Source: an uncultured Oscillospiraceae bacterium (GTDB lineage: Bacteria > Bacillota > Clostridia > Oscillospirales > Oscillospiraceae). Taken from it: 55,279 nucleotides of DNA. Position numbers and translations under genes: made by a program. The notes beneath the pieces are model-generated. The model ran no database searches and was not told where the DNA came from. It saw only the letters and a program-made list of their open reading frames with translations. Shown in pieces: positions 44,665 to 53,006 of the stretch (position 1 is the stretch's first letter; each line of letters begins with the position of its first letter). The stretch spans positions 1 through 55,279 of the forward strand of contig CAKUIM010000013.1 of assembly GCA_934660965.1 (NCBI GenBank). Direction: 5' to 3'.

Positions 44665-45014
44665 GTCTGGATGAATTTTATCAGGGGCTGGGCGGGGACT
44701 GCGGCGAAATGCGCGCCCGCTTCCAGAGTGACGACCGCATCCGCCGCTTCCTGCATATGCTGTCTGCGGACGACAGTATGAGCAGCCTCACGGCCGCCGT
44801 GCAGGCAGGGGACGCCCGGGCCGCCTTCCGCGCGGTTCATACCCTCAAGGGCGTTTCCCTGAATCTTGGGCTGGGCGCCCTGGCCAGCGCCTGCTCCGCC
44901 ATGACCGAGGCCCTGCGGGACAGCGACAGGCTGCCGGAGGACGGCGCGCTCTACGAGGCTGTCTCCCGGGAGTACGAGCGGGTGAGCGCTGCCATGGGGC
45001 AGCTTGACGCCTGA
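44661..45014 (+). CDS. Stand-alone HPt phosphotransfer protein
   Basis: The protein has 117 residues, an all-helical bundle with the phosphorylatable His60 in AVHTLKGVSLNLG, the HPt signature. It overlaps the preceding regulator gene by ATGA. Both nearby hybrid kinases end in a receiver domain and lack their own HPt, so this protein is a good candidate shuttle from them to the receiver of the HD-GYP/GGDEF protein. Confidence 0.85.
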   Translation: MSLDEFYQGLGGDCGEMRARFQSDDRIRRFLHMLSADDSMSSLTAAVQAGDARAAFRAVHTLKGVSLNLGLGALASACSAMTEALRDSDRLPEDGALYEAVSREYERVSAAMGQLDA

Positions 45015-45037
45015 TCGGCCAAAGCGTCTGAAACGGA

Positions 45038-45073
45038 AAAATCCCCGAAGCGGTTCTCCGCTTCGGGGATTTT
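45038..45073. terminator. Bidirectional intrinsic terminator
   Basis: AAAATCCCCGAAGCGG at 45038-45053 pairs perfectly with 45058-45073 with a 4-nt loop. T-tracts lie on both strands. It ends the pilus operon and the convergent kinase gene at 45080. Confidence 0.9.
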
Positions 45074-45079
45074 GATGGA

Positions 45080-46894
45080 TCAGGGCTGTTCGTCCGCCCG
45101 GCTGCGGCGGTACCCGGCGGCGTGCTCTGCGATGAGGGCGAGCATTCTGGTCGTATCCATCGGCTTTGCCAGGTGGGCGTTCATGCCGGCCTGCCGGCAC
45201 CGGGCCACGTCCTCGGCAAAGGTGTTGGCCGTCATGGCGATGATGGGCACCGCTGCGGCGTCCGGCCGGGAGAGGCTGCGGATGCGCCGGGCGGCGGCGT
45301 AGCCGTCCATCACCGGCATCATGATGTCCATGAGGATGACGTCATAGTGGAAGGGCGCGCTGCGGGCAAAGGCGTCCACCGCCTCCTTGCCGTTGAGGGC
45401 GTTTGTCACCTGGGCGCCGGCCTCCCGGAGGAAGAAGTCTGCGATCTCCAGGTTGAGGGCGTTGTCCTCCGCCAGGAGGATGCGCACGCCGTGCAGGTCC
45501 GCGCTGCGCTGCTCCGGCGCGTGCTTCTGCGCCCCGCAGGCGGGGACCCAGCGGAAGGGGAGGGTGACGATGAAGGTGGAGCCATGCCCCTTCCGGCTTT
45601 GCACAGCGATGGTGCCGCCCATTTTGTCCACCAGCTTTTTTACAATGGACATGCCAAGGCCGGTGCCGGGATAGAAGGTGTCGGCAGGGTCCTCTTCCCG
45701 GGAGAAGGGCTCGAAGAGCTTTTGCTGGAAGGCCTCGCTCATGCCCCGGCCGGTGTCGGAGATGGTGAAGCGGTACACCACGGTATCCGCCGTGGACGAG
45801 ACCTCCTCCACTGTGGCAAAGACGCTGCCGCCCTCCCGGTTATATTTCACGGCGTTGGAGAGGATGTTGGTGATAATCTGCCGGACGTGGACGGGGCTTC
45901 CGATGACATAAGGGTGGGCAAGGGGCCGGGAGCTTTCGATATGGATTGCGACGTTGAGCTTCTGCGCCTGGGACGCGATAAACTCCTGGCACTGCGCCAG
46001 GGCGTTGTTTAGGTCAAAAGGCTCGCAGGCAAGCTCGATGCTGCCGCTCTCCAGCTTGCTCATATCCAGCACGTCGTTGACCAGGGCGAGCAGGTGCCGG
46101 GCCACCGTGCGGCTTTTCTCCCGCAGCTCCCGGAGCTTGACCACGTCGTCGCTATAGTGCTCCGACATGTCGAGAAGGCCCAGCATGCCGTTGATGGGGG
46201 TGCGGATGTCGTGGCTCATCCGGGCGAGAAAGTCCGACTTGGCCGCGTTTGCAAGGCGCGCGTCGGTGTAGGCCCGCTCCAGCTCCGCCTTCTGCTGCTC
46301 CAGGGCGTGGTTGGCATTCTCAAGCTCGATGAGCAGTGCCTCGGTCCGCTCCCCGGCGGCCATGGCCCGCTGGAGGGCCTCCCGCTCCGCCTCGTAGGCG
46401 GCCTGGAAGGCCTTTTGCTGCTCCAGCTCTTCGCGGCGCCGCTCAGACATGATCTGGGTGATGCGCAGCTCCTTCTGGTAGAGCGCGTTCATGTCGCACA
46501 CGGACAAAAGCCACAGCCGCCGCTTCCCGGGCAGCGTCACATCCCGCTTGACCAGGTGCACCCGCACCGTGCCGCTCCTGGCGCACAGGTGCAGGGAGGT
46601 GTCGCCGGAGAGGGCGGCAAAATTCGCCTCGGAGAAGGCGCTGCCCGCCACCAGGCGGGTGAAGAAGCCGCCAGTGGCAGCCTCAAATTCCCGGGCAGAG
46701 GGGTAGCGCAGCATCTGCACCGCCAGCTCGCTTGCGATGCAGATGGGCAGCCCCGGCGCGTAGTAGCCGCCGAGAATGCCCACGCCGTGGTTTTCGCCCA
46801 GCAGGGCGCGGATGGAATCGCCCAGGTCGGGAAGCTGCTCTTTCATGTCGGGCTCGAGAAACAAGCCCTCGCTGTAATAGCTTTTGATCATCAT
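45080..46894 (-). CDS. Cytoplasmic hybrid histidine kinase
   Basis: The protein has 604 residues. An N-terminal sensor-like domain (about 1-140) and a coiled coil (about 145-215) lead to the dimerisation domain with His228 (FLARMSHDIRTPINGMLGL). An ATPase domain follows (N box with NAVKYN, G1 DTGRGMS, G2 GTGLGMSIVKKL). The C-terminus is a receiver with phospho-Asp in VILMDIMMPVMDG. No membrane helix is seen. The ATG at 46894 is preferred to a GTG at 46903 because AGAGAGG then lies 8 nt upstream. It faces the pilus operon and shares its terminator. Confidence 0.88.
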   Translation of the reverse strand: MMIKSYYSEGLFLEPDMKEQLPDLGDSIRALLGENHGVGILGGYYAPGLPICIASELAVQMLRYPSAREFEAATGGFFTRLVAGSAFSEANFAALSGDTSLHLCARSGTVRVHLVKRDVTLPGKRRLWLLSVCDMNALYQKELRITQIMSERRREELEQQKAFQAAYEAEREALQRAMAAGERTEALLIELENANHALEQQKAELERAYTDARLANAAKSDFLARMSHDIRTPINGMLGLLDMSEHYSDDVVKLRELREKSRTVARHLLALVNDVLDMSKLESGSIELACEPFDLNNALAQCQEFIASQAQKLNVAIHIESSRPLAHPYVIGSPVHVRQIITNILSNAVKYNREGGSVFATVEEVSSTADTVVYRFTISDTGRGMSEAFQQKLFEPFSREEDPADTFYPGTGLGMSIVKKLVDKMGGTIAVQSRKGHGSTFIVTLPFRWVPACGAQKHAPEQRSADLHGVRILLAEDNALNLEIADFFLREAGAQVTNALNGKEAVDAFARSAPFHYDVILMDIMMPVMDGYAAARRIRSLSRPDAAAVPIIAMTANTFAEDVARCRQAGMNAHLAKPMDTTRMLALIAEHAAGYRRSRADEQP

Positions 46895-46998
46895 GGCAGG
46901 CACCTCTCTTGGCTGACAAGATTGCGCTGGGACAAGCCCTGCCCCCGGCGCTGCGGCCGGGACGGGCCCTTGGGACAGGCGAAAAAGGCACAGGCCGC

Positions 46999-47004
46999 AT
47001 TATA
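46999..47004 (-). promoter_or_regulatory. Extended -10 promoter for the cytoplasmic kinase gene
   Basis: On the minus strand TGCTATAAT gives a perfect -10 (46999-47004) with the TGn extension. No good -35 box is seen, which is acceptable for extended -10 promoters. Confidence 0.5.
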
Positions 47005-47061
47005 GCACATTCAAACGGGAAAAGATAGGTAAAATCCTACAAACCGGTGATAATTTCTGCG

Positions 47062-47090
47062 TTGACAAGGGCATTTTGCGGTGGTAAATT
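47062..47090 (+). promoter_or_regulatory. Sigma-70 promoter of the SBP-kinase pair
   Basis: A consensus TTGACA at 47062-47067 and TAAATT at 47085-47090 are spaced 17 bp, about 50 bp before the GTG at 47141. It is divergent from the minus-strand promoter at 46999. Confidence 0.7.
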
Positions 47091-47140
47091 ATAGCTGAAT
47101 TCATTTTTTGGGGATTCCCCCTTTGAATCGGGAGGTTCCG

Positions 47141-47950
47141 GTGAAAAAGAACGCATTCGGCCCGCGCAGGGCCTTTTTGTTTTTTGTGGTGGTGTGCCTG
47201 CTCGCCGCTGCCGCCGGGTGCGGCGCGGATGGGCAGCCCGGCGGGGAGGACGAGCTGCCCGAGCTTGTCATCGCAAGCGATAGTTACGAGCCCTATCATT
47301 ACATTGAAGCCAATGGAGACCACGCCGGCATAGATGTGGAGCTGGCCCGGGAGGCGTGCAGCCGCCTGGGGTACCGCCCGGTGTTTCTGGACATCGCCTG
47401 GGAGGACAAGGACAGCTATCTGGAAAAGGGCCTGGCGGATTGCCTGTGGGGCTGCTTTACCATGACCGGGCGGGAGCAGGACTACCAGTGGGCCGGGCCC
47501 TATCTTGTCAGCCGCCAGACCGTTTTGGTGCGCGCGGACAGCGGCATCGGCCGCCTTGCAGACCTTGCCGGACTGCGCGTGGCGGTGCAGGCCTCCGGGA
47601 AGGCGGAGCAGACCCTGCTCCAGGGCGGCGAGGGCGTGCCGGAGGTGGGGGCGGTATACAGCTTCTCCGGCATGTCGGAGGTCTACTCCTGCCTGCGCAA
47701 GGGCTATGCCGATGCCATCGCCGGCCATGAGAGCAGCCTGGACGTGCTGCGCAGGTCCGATGAGGAGCGCTATGTCATGCTCGACGAGGAGCTCTATACC
47801 TCTCAGCTGGGGGTAGCCTTCCGGAAGGACACCCACGAGGAGCTCGCCCGGCAGCTTACCGAGGCTTTTGAGGAGATGCGGGCAGACGGCACCATTCGCG
47901 CCATTGCGGAAAAATACGGCTTGAATGTCGAGAAAGCTCTGGACTGGTGA
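47141..47950 (+). CDS. Family 3 (amino-acid type) solute-binding lipoprotein
   Basis: The protein has 269 residues. A lipoprotein signal (AFLFFVVVCLLAAAAGC, lipid on Cys27) precedes a family 3 binding fold (VIASDSYEPYHYIEANGDHAGIDVELAREAC, GRLADLAGLRVAVQASGKAEQTL, EMRADGTIRAIAEKYG). No ABC transporter gene is near; the gene ends 1 bp before a membrane hybrid kinase, so it probably feeds the kinase rather than a transporter. GTG at 47141 has GGGAGG 5 nt upstream and gives the proper signal peptide. Confidence 0.85.
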   Translation: MKKNAFGPRRAFLFFVVVCLLAAAAGCGADGQPGGEDELPELVIASDSYEPYHYIEANGDHAGIDVELAREACSRLGYRPVFLDIAWEDKDSYLEKGLADCLWGCFTMTGREQDYQWAGPYLVSRQTVLVRADSGIGRLADLAGLRVAVQASGKAEQTLLQGGEGVPEVGAVYSFSGMSEVYSCLRKGYADAIAGHESSLDVLRRSDEERYVMLDEELYTSQLGVAFRKDTHEELARQLTEAFEEMRADGTIRAIAEKYGLNVEKALDW

Positions 47951-47951
47951 G

Positions 47952-50528
47952 ATGAAAAACGACCGGAAGAAACGAAAATACAGCCCCATTGCCTGGCAGG
48001 AGCAGCTGCTGGTTCCGGTCCTGCTCGGCGTGATCCTTCTGGGCGGGATTTTCAGCCTGCTCACCGTGCAGAACAAGCGCGCCGCCCAGACGGTGACCGG
48101 GCAGATCCTGGAGGTCATCGAGGCCCGGGTGGCCCGCCATGACAGCTATACCGCCGACGACAGGGCCAAAAGCCTCATCCGGCTGCTGGACAAGCTCACC
48201 GAGCTGCGCCGCTGTCTGGGGGAGGAGGAACACAAGGACGTCCGAGCCTTCCTCGACCAGTACGCCTACGACCAGCGCCTGACCGGCATCCTGGTGTTTG
48301 ACAGCGATATGAACTGCGTGGCTCAGACCGGCGCGGATGGGGACAGCGTCGACTTCCTCGGGGACATCCTGGGGAGCGGCAGCGTGCGCGACATCCTCCG
48401 GTACCCGAAAAAGTCCTATATGGCAGGGCTGGAGCGGGAGGGGCGTTATTACGATTTCGCTGCCGTTTCCGCTGCCGGCGGAGAGGGGATCGTGGCTGCC
48501 TACGTGGTCAGGGGCGAGGCTGTCGTGGGGGCCTATGACCAGCTTCTGTACACCATGTTTACCGGGGACAGCTTTGACCTGAGCAGCGCCGTGGCGGTGA
48601 CGGACAGCGAGAACGTGCTGGCCACCAACCTGCCGGAGCTGGAGGGGCGCAGCGTGGAGGAGTGCCGGGACTTTTTCGTCGCCTGCTCCGATGAATCGGG
48701 CCTCTGTGAGTTCAAAAGCACCCGCACGGGAGAGCGCTGGTACGGCAGCCGCAGCCGTTACCGGGGCTTCAATCTTTACGCCCTTTCGCCGGAGAGTGCG
48801 GTGTTCCGCAGCCGCACCACGGTGCTGGGCTACAGCGCGGCGGTGTACATCCTGCTGTGGATGGTTTTTGCCTCCTGGCGCCAGGGCAGCGAGCGGCGCA
48901 GCCTCCGGCAGCTTGCCAAGCAGTACCGCATCATCGCCTCCATCGGCAAGCTCTATCAGTCGGGCTTTCTTGTCCACATGGGCAGCGGACGGGCAGAGGC
49001 GATCATGATACCCGCCTCCATCGCCGATGAGTTTCGAGGCACCCTGCCCCTGCGGGAGGTCATGGATACCCTGGCCCAGCGCTATGTCACCCCGGCCTAC
49101 CGGGAAGAGCACCGGGCCTTTACCGACCTTTCCACCCTGGAGGCGCGGCTGCGGGCGGCGCCCTACCTCACCCTTACCTACCAGGATATCTACGGCAGCT
49201 ATATCAAGGCCGAGATCCTGCCCCAGGAGTACGGCAGTGACGGGCGGCTGCGGGAGGTCCTCATCCTCTCGCGGGACGTCACGCTGGAAAAGCTGCGGGA
49301 GCAGCATTATCAGCAGCGGCTTATCGAGGCGGCGGACGAGGCCGAGCGGGCCAGTATGGCCAAAACGGATTTCCTGCGCCGGATGAGCCACGACGTGCGC
49401 ACCCCCATCAACGGCATCCGCGGCATGGTGGAGATCAGCCGCCACTACGCCGGCGACGAGGAAAAGCAGGAGGAGTGCCGGAAGAAGATCATGGCGGCTT
49501 CCGGCTTCCTGCTGGAGCTGGTCAACAGCGTGCTGGACATGAACAAGCTGGAGAGCGGCGAGCTGCACCCGGAGGAAAAGCCCTTCGACCTGAAGGAGAC
49601 CCTGGAGGATACCGAGACCCTCATCAGCGTGCAGGCCCGGGAGCGCGGCCTTGCCTTCCGCGCCGCACCGCCGGAGTGCAGCCACTATGCCCTGGTGGGC
49701 AGCCCCCTGTACCTGCGCCAGATTTTGCAGAATATCCTGGGCAACGCCGTCAAGTACAACCGGGAGGGCGGCAGCGTGGAGTTTTCCTGCCGGGAGCTCT
49801 CCTGCGACGGGCACCAGGCCGTCTACGAATTCGTGTGCGCGGATACGGGCATCGGCATGAGCGAGGACTTCCAGAAGCGCGCCTTCGAGCCCTTCGCCCA
49901 GGAGGACACCGGCGCCCACACAAGCTATTCCGGCACCGGCCTGGGCCTTGCCATCACCAAGGAGCTGGTGGAGCAGATGGGCGGCACCATCTCCTTTGTC
50001 AGCCGCGCGGGCGAGGGCACCACCTTCACCATCACCCTGCCCTTGCGCCTGGACGAAAACAGAACGGACTCCGGCGGGGCGCAGGCCGGGGAGAGCGTCT
50101 CCCTTGCGGGGGTGCGGGTGCTGCTGGTGGAGGATAACGACCTGAATATGGAGATCGCCCGCTTCCTGCTCGAGCAGCAGGGCGCCCGGGTGGACGAGGC
50201 GTGGAACGGGCGCGAGGCGGTGGAGCGCTTTGCCGCCTCCCGGCCCGGGGAGTACGATATCATCCTGATGGACGTGATGATGCCGGTGATGGGCGGCCTG
50301 GACGCCGCCCGGGCCATCCGGCAGATGGACCGGCCGGATGCCGCGGCGGTGCTCATCTTCGCCATGACGGCCAATGCCTTTGCAGAGGACGTGGCCCGCT
50401 GCCGGGAGGCCGGCATGAACGCCCACCTGGCAAAGCCGCTGGACAGACGCCTGCTGCTGCGTACCATCCGCCGGTATGTGGGAGAAAAGAAGAATCCCCC
50501 CGGCCAGGCTCCGGAGGGCCGGGGCTGA
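47952..50528 (+). CDS. Membrane-bound hybrid histidine kinase
   Basis: The protein has 858 residues. Two membrane helices (about 18-38 and 290-308) enclose an outside sensor domain. A PAS-like stretch follows, then the dimerisation domain with His480 (FLRRMSHDVRTPINGIRGM), an ATPase domain (NAVKYN, DTGIGMS, GTGLGLAITKEL) and a C-terminal receiver with Asp774 (IILMDVMMPVMGG). The GTAMTANAF-type end (FAMTANAFAEDVARCREAG) closely resembles that of the cytoplasmic kinase at 45080, so the two probably share phosphorelay partners. It starts 1 bp after the binding-protein gene, so they are one operon. Confidence 0.9.
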   Translation: MKNDRKKRKYSPIAWQEQLLVPVLLGVILLGGIFSLLTVQNKRAAQTVTGQILEVIEARVARHDSYTADDRAKSLIRLLDKLTELRRCLGEEEHKDVRAFLDQYAYDQRLTGILVFDSDMNCVAQTGADGDSVDFLGDILGSGSVRDILRYPKKSYMAGLEREGRYYDFAAVSAAGGEGIVAAYVVRGEAVVGAYDQLLYTMFTGDSFDLSSAVAVTDSENVLATNLPELEGRSVEECRDFFVACSDESGLCEFKSTRTGERWYGSRSRYRGFNLYALSPESAVFRSRTTVLGYSAAVYILLWMVFASWRQGSERRSLRQLAKQYRIIASIGKLYQSGFLVHMGSGRAEAIMIPASIADEFRGTLPLREVMDTLAQRYVTPAYREEHRAFTDLSTLEARLRAAPYLTLTYQDIYGSYIKAEILPQEYGSDGRLREVLILSRDVTLEKLREQHYQQRLIEAADEAERASMAKTDFLRRMSHDVRTPINGIRGMVEISRHYAGDEEKQEECRKKIMAASGFLLELVNSVLDMNKLESGELHPEEKPFDLKETLEDTETLISVQARERGLAFRAAPPECSHYALVGSPLYLRQILQNILGNAVKYNREGGSVEFSCRELSCDGHQAVYEFVCADTGIGMSEDFQKRAFEPFAQEDTGAHTSYSGTGLGLAITKELVEQMGGTISFVSRAGEGTTFTITLPLRLDENRTDSGGAQAGESVSLAGVRVLLVEDNDLNMEIARFLLEQQGARVDEAWNGREAVERFAASRPGEYDIILMDVMMPVMGGLDAARAIRQMDRPDAAAVLIFAMTANAFAEDVARCREAGMNAHLAKPLDRRLLLRTIRRYVGEKKNPPGQAPEGRG

Positions 50529-50543
50529 CCGGAATATACACAA

Positions 50544-50580
50544 ACAGCTCCCCTGCCCATGGGCAGGGGAGCTGTGCTTT
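50544..50580. terminator. Terminator-like palindrome between convergent genes
   Basis: A 32-bp perfect palindrome spans 50544-50575 (stem ACAGCTCCCCTGCCC, AT centre), followed by GCTTT. It separates the kinase operon from the minus-strand FemABX gene. Confidence 0.8.
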
Positions 50581-50600
50581 GCGCGGGAAGGGGGCGGGGC

Positions 50601-51686
50601 TCAGCCCTTGCGGGAGCGGGCGTTGGCCATTACCCGGCGCAGCTTTTTGTGGCACTTGAGGGCGAAGTCCATCCCCCGGGCCACCGCCGGGCGGTAGACC
50701 ATGGTGAACTGGCCGCAGAACTCGCAGAAGTCGCCGTTGAAGCCCTTCTTGAAGCGGTACAGACCGTAAAGGGGATTCTCCGGGGAGAGGTCGCCGGACA
50801 CGCCCCGGAAGTCGTAGATGCGGCTGCCCCCCTCCAGGGCCCAGCGGATCATCTCCCACTGGAGCAGGTAGTTGGGCATGACGTTGCGGTGCTCGTTGGA
50901 GGACGCGCCGTACATATACCACGTCTTGTCCCTGTACTGGGTGGCCAGGGTGCCCGAAATGGGCACATCGTCCAGATAGGCCAGGTAAAGCCGGGCGTGG
51001 GGCCCCAGGGAGCGGAGCATGTTGGCGAAATAGTCCCGGCTGCGCACCAGGAACTTGTCCCGCTTGCCGGTGGTCTGCATGATGTCGGCAAAGGCGGTGA
51101 GGGCCTCGTCGGGAATGTCCTCGTCCCCGGCCCAGAACCGGGTGGTCACGCCCTTTTTCACCGCCAGGCGGACATTGTAGCGGGTCTTCTGCTCAAAGCC
51201 GGCCATGACCTCTTCTTCCGTCTTGCCCTCCACGTTCAGGCGGAAGACGAACCGGGGCTGGATGCCCTCGAAGTTCAGGCTGTCCGCCTCGCGCTCAAAG
51301 CCCAGGGCGGCCATGTCGGCTTCAAACTCCGTGTCGCTGCTCAAAATGTCCGGGTCAATCTGCAAAAGGTAGCCCCGGCACTGCTTGGCCGCCTGCCGGG
51401 CGCCGTCAAAGAGCTCTCCCATCACGGCCTTGTCGTGGACGTCGCACACCGGGCCGCGGGGGGCGTAGAGCAGGGAGAAGCCGCCGGGCATGCGCCGGAT
51501 GAGGATGGACAGCGCGCCGCGCACGGCGCCGTCCTCCCCCCGGGAGAGAACGCCCCGCCAGTCCCACTGGGGCTTCACCGCCGGCCAGAGGGTGGACTGG
51601 AGAAAATGCCCCTTGGGGTGGCCGGAGACGAAGGCCTCCATCTCGGACAGGGCCTGGGTGCTGCGTTGGTCAATCACTTGATACAT
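50601..51686 (-). CDS. FemABX-type peptidoglycan cross-bridge aminoacyltransferase
   Basis: The protein has 361 residues, with the typical double GNAT fold of FemABX proteins: HFLQSTLWPAVK near the start, FEQKTRYNVRLAVKKGV in the middle, and the C-terminal FRGVSGDLSPENPLYGLYRFKKGFNG block. Such enzymes add amino acids from aminoacyl-tRNA to the peptidoglycan stem peptide; the amino acid here is unknown. It lies 17 bp behind the alanine racemase-like gene on the same strand, so the pair probably serves wall synthesis. Confidence 0.9.
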   Translation of the reverse strand: MYQVIDQRSTQALSEMEAFVSGHPKGHFLQSTLWPAVKPQWDWRGVLSRGEDGAVRGALSILIRRMPGGFSLLYAPRGPVCDVHDKAVMGELFDGARQAAKQCRGYLLQIDPDILSSDTEFEADMAALGFEREADSLNFEGIQPRFVFRLNVEGKTEEEVMAGFEQKTRYNVRLAVKKGVTTRFWAGDEDIPDEALTAFADIMQTTGKRDKFLVRSRDYFANMLRSLGPHARLYLAYLDDVPISGTLATQYRDKTWYMYGASSNEHRNVMPNYLLQWEMIRWALEGGSRIYDFRGVSGDLSPENPLYGLYRFKKGFNGDFCEFCGQFTMVYRPAVARGMDFALKCHKKLRRVMANARSRKG

Positions 51687-51703
51687 GGGCGATTACCTCG
51701 AAA

Positions 51704-52798
51704 TCAGATGTATTTGCGGTGGGGGTTGGGGAAGAGCATGTCCACCTGGGCCGTGACGGTGGAGCCGGGGCGCAGGTCGGTGCCTGCGGCGTCCACCAGG
51801 GTATACTGGGTGCCGATGCGCCCCACCACCGGCAGGGCTTTTCCGCCGTAATAGACCACGGGGGGATGGCGGCAGAGGTCGACGGCCTGCTTGACGGCGC
51901 GCAGCAGGTCCAGGGGCCGCAGCCGCTCCGGCCGCTTGACAAGGCCGAAGCCGTTGTGCCGGCCGATGGCCACAATGGCCGCGTCGGTGTCCCGCTTCAG
52001 ACGGCAGATGCTGGCGTAGCCGGTGGTGTCCCCCTTCCGGAGGGTGCGCCGGTCCACTACCCCGGCCTTGAAAACCCCGACCTTGACAAGCTCCACCGGC
52101 ACGGGCACCGGCAGCCGCCCCACAAGGGCAGAGCCCACCCGCACCGCATCCAGCCGCGTCTCGGGAAAGCGCAGGGCCGCGCAGGAGTTGGCGATGTGCC
52201 GCGTGCCCACGGCAATGCCCTGGGCCGCAAGGGCGTCCGTCACCTGGGTAAAGCGCCGGAGCTGCTGGGCGGTGCGGGTATTGCCCGCTTCAAAGGACGC
52301 GGCAAAGTGGGAGAAGATGCCCTCAAAGGCAAGGCCGGGCGTCCTGTAAATCTCCAGCAGGCCGTCAATGTCCGTCCAGCGGCAGCCGAAGCGGCCCATG
52401 CCGGTGTCCACCGCCACGTGGACCCGTACGCTGTCCTCCTTGGCGCGGGCGGCGTAGAACCGGGCGCAGTCGGGGCCGGAGACGGTGAGGATGACGCCTT
52501 CTGCGATGAGCGCGTCGCACAGCGCGCCGTCGCCCACCGGGGCCAGGAGCAGGATGTCCTCATCGGCAAAGCCGGCACGGCGCAGGGAAAAGGCCTCCGC
52601 CGGGTCGGACACCGCCAGGGTGGTCACCCCGGCGCTGACCCAGGCCGCGGCGGCCTCCGGGCCGGATACGCCGTAGCCATCGCACTTGACAACGCCGATC
52701 ACCGGCACGCCCACATATTCCGCCACTGCGGCGGCGTTGGCGCGCAGGTCGGCCCGGGAAATCTCCAGATAGCAGGAGGAGCGGCAGACCTCTTCCAC
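51704..52798 (-). CDS. Alanine racemase-like PLP enzyme, divergent
   Basis: The protein has 364 residues, close to the usual 370-390. The PLP lysine is Lys38 in VVKCDGYG (canonical VKADAYG), Arg136 lies in DTGMGRFG, and the catalytic Tyr261 in GDTTGYASICR. The C-terminal stretch VGRIGTQYTLVD differs from the usual GRxCMDQ, losing Met and Asp. All catalytic residues are present, so racemase activity is likely, but the substrate (Ala, Ser or other) is uncertain. Upstream GGAGG is weak. It precedes the FemABX gene, suggesting a link to peptidoglycan amino-acid supply. Confidence 0.85.
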   Translation of the reverse strand: MEEVCRSSCYLEISRADLRANAAAVAEYVGVPVIGVVKCDGYGVSGPEAAAAWVSAGVTTLAVSDPAEAFSLRRAGFADEDILLLAPVGDGALCDALIAEGVILTVSGPDCARFYAARAKEDSVRVHVAVDTGMGRFGCRWTDIDGLLEIYRTPGLAFEGIFSHFAASFEAGNTRTAQQLRRFTQVTDALAAQGIAVGTRHIANSCAALRFPETRLDAVRVGSALVGRLPVPVPVELVKVGVFKAGVVDRRTLRKGDTTGYASICRLKRDTDAAIVAIGRHNGFGLVKRPERLRPLDLLRAVKQAVDLCRHPPVVYYGGKALPVVGRIGTQYTLVDAAGTDLRPGSTVTAQVDMLFPNPHRKYI

Positions 52799-52872
52799 GA
52801 TAAGGGCACCCTCTTTCTCTTTGGTATGGGAAGGGGCGCAGGGTTGTGCGCCCCCCTGAAAGTCTACCCTCT

Positions 52873-52901
52873 ATTATGCATCAAGTATCAGCCCGACGCA
52901 A
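52873..52901 (-). promoter_or_regulatory. Possible promoter for the racemase-FemABX operon
   Basis: On the minus strand CATAAT (52873-52878) lies 17 bp downstream of TTGCGT (52896-52901). The -35 box is poor. Confidence 0.35.
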
Positions 52902-52926
52902 GAAAAAGTTTCCCGCCCCTGCCGCC

Positions 52927-52992
52927 GGGACGCGCCCGGGACGAAAGAGCGGCGTGGGACACCCCTGGGACGGTACGGGACACACCCGGGAC
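52927..52992. repeat. Helically phased GGGAC array
   Basis: Six GGGAC motifs start at 52927, 52938, 52956, 52967, 52977 and 52988, with spacings of 11, 18, 11, 10 and 11 bp. Most are one helical turn apart. They lie about 130-195 bp upstream of the racemase-like gene. They may be a degenerate tandem repeat or a set of protein-binding sites. Confidence 0.55.
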
Positions 52993-53006
52993 GGGCCCGC
53001 GGCGGG

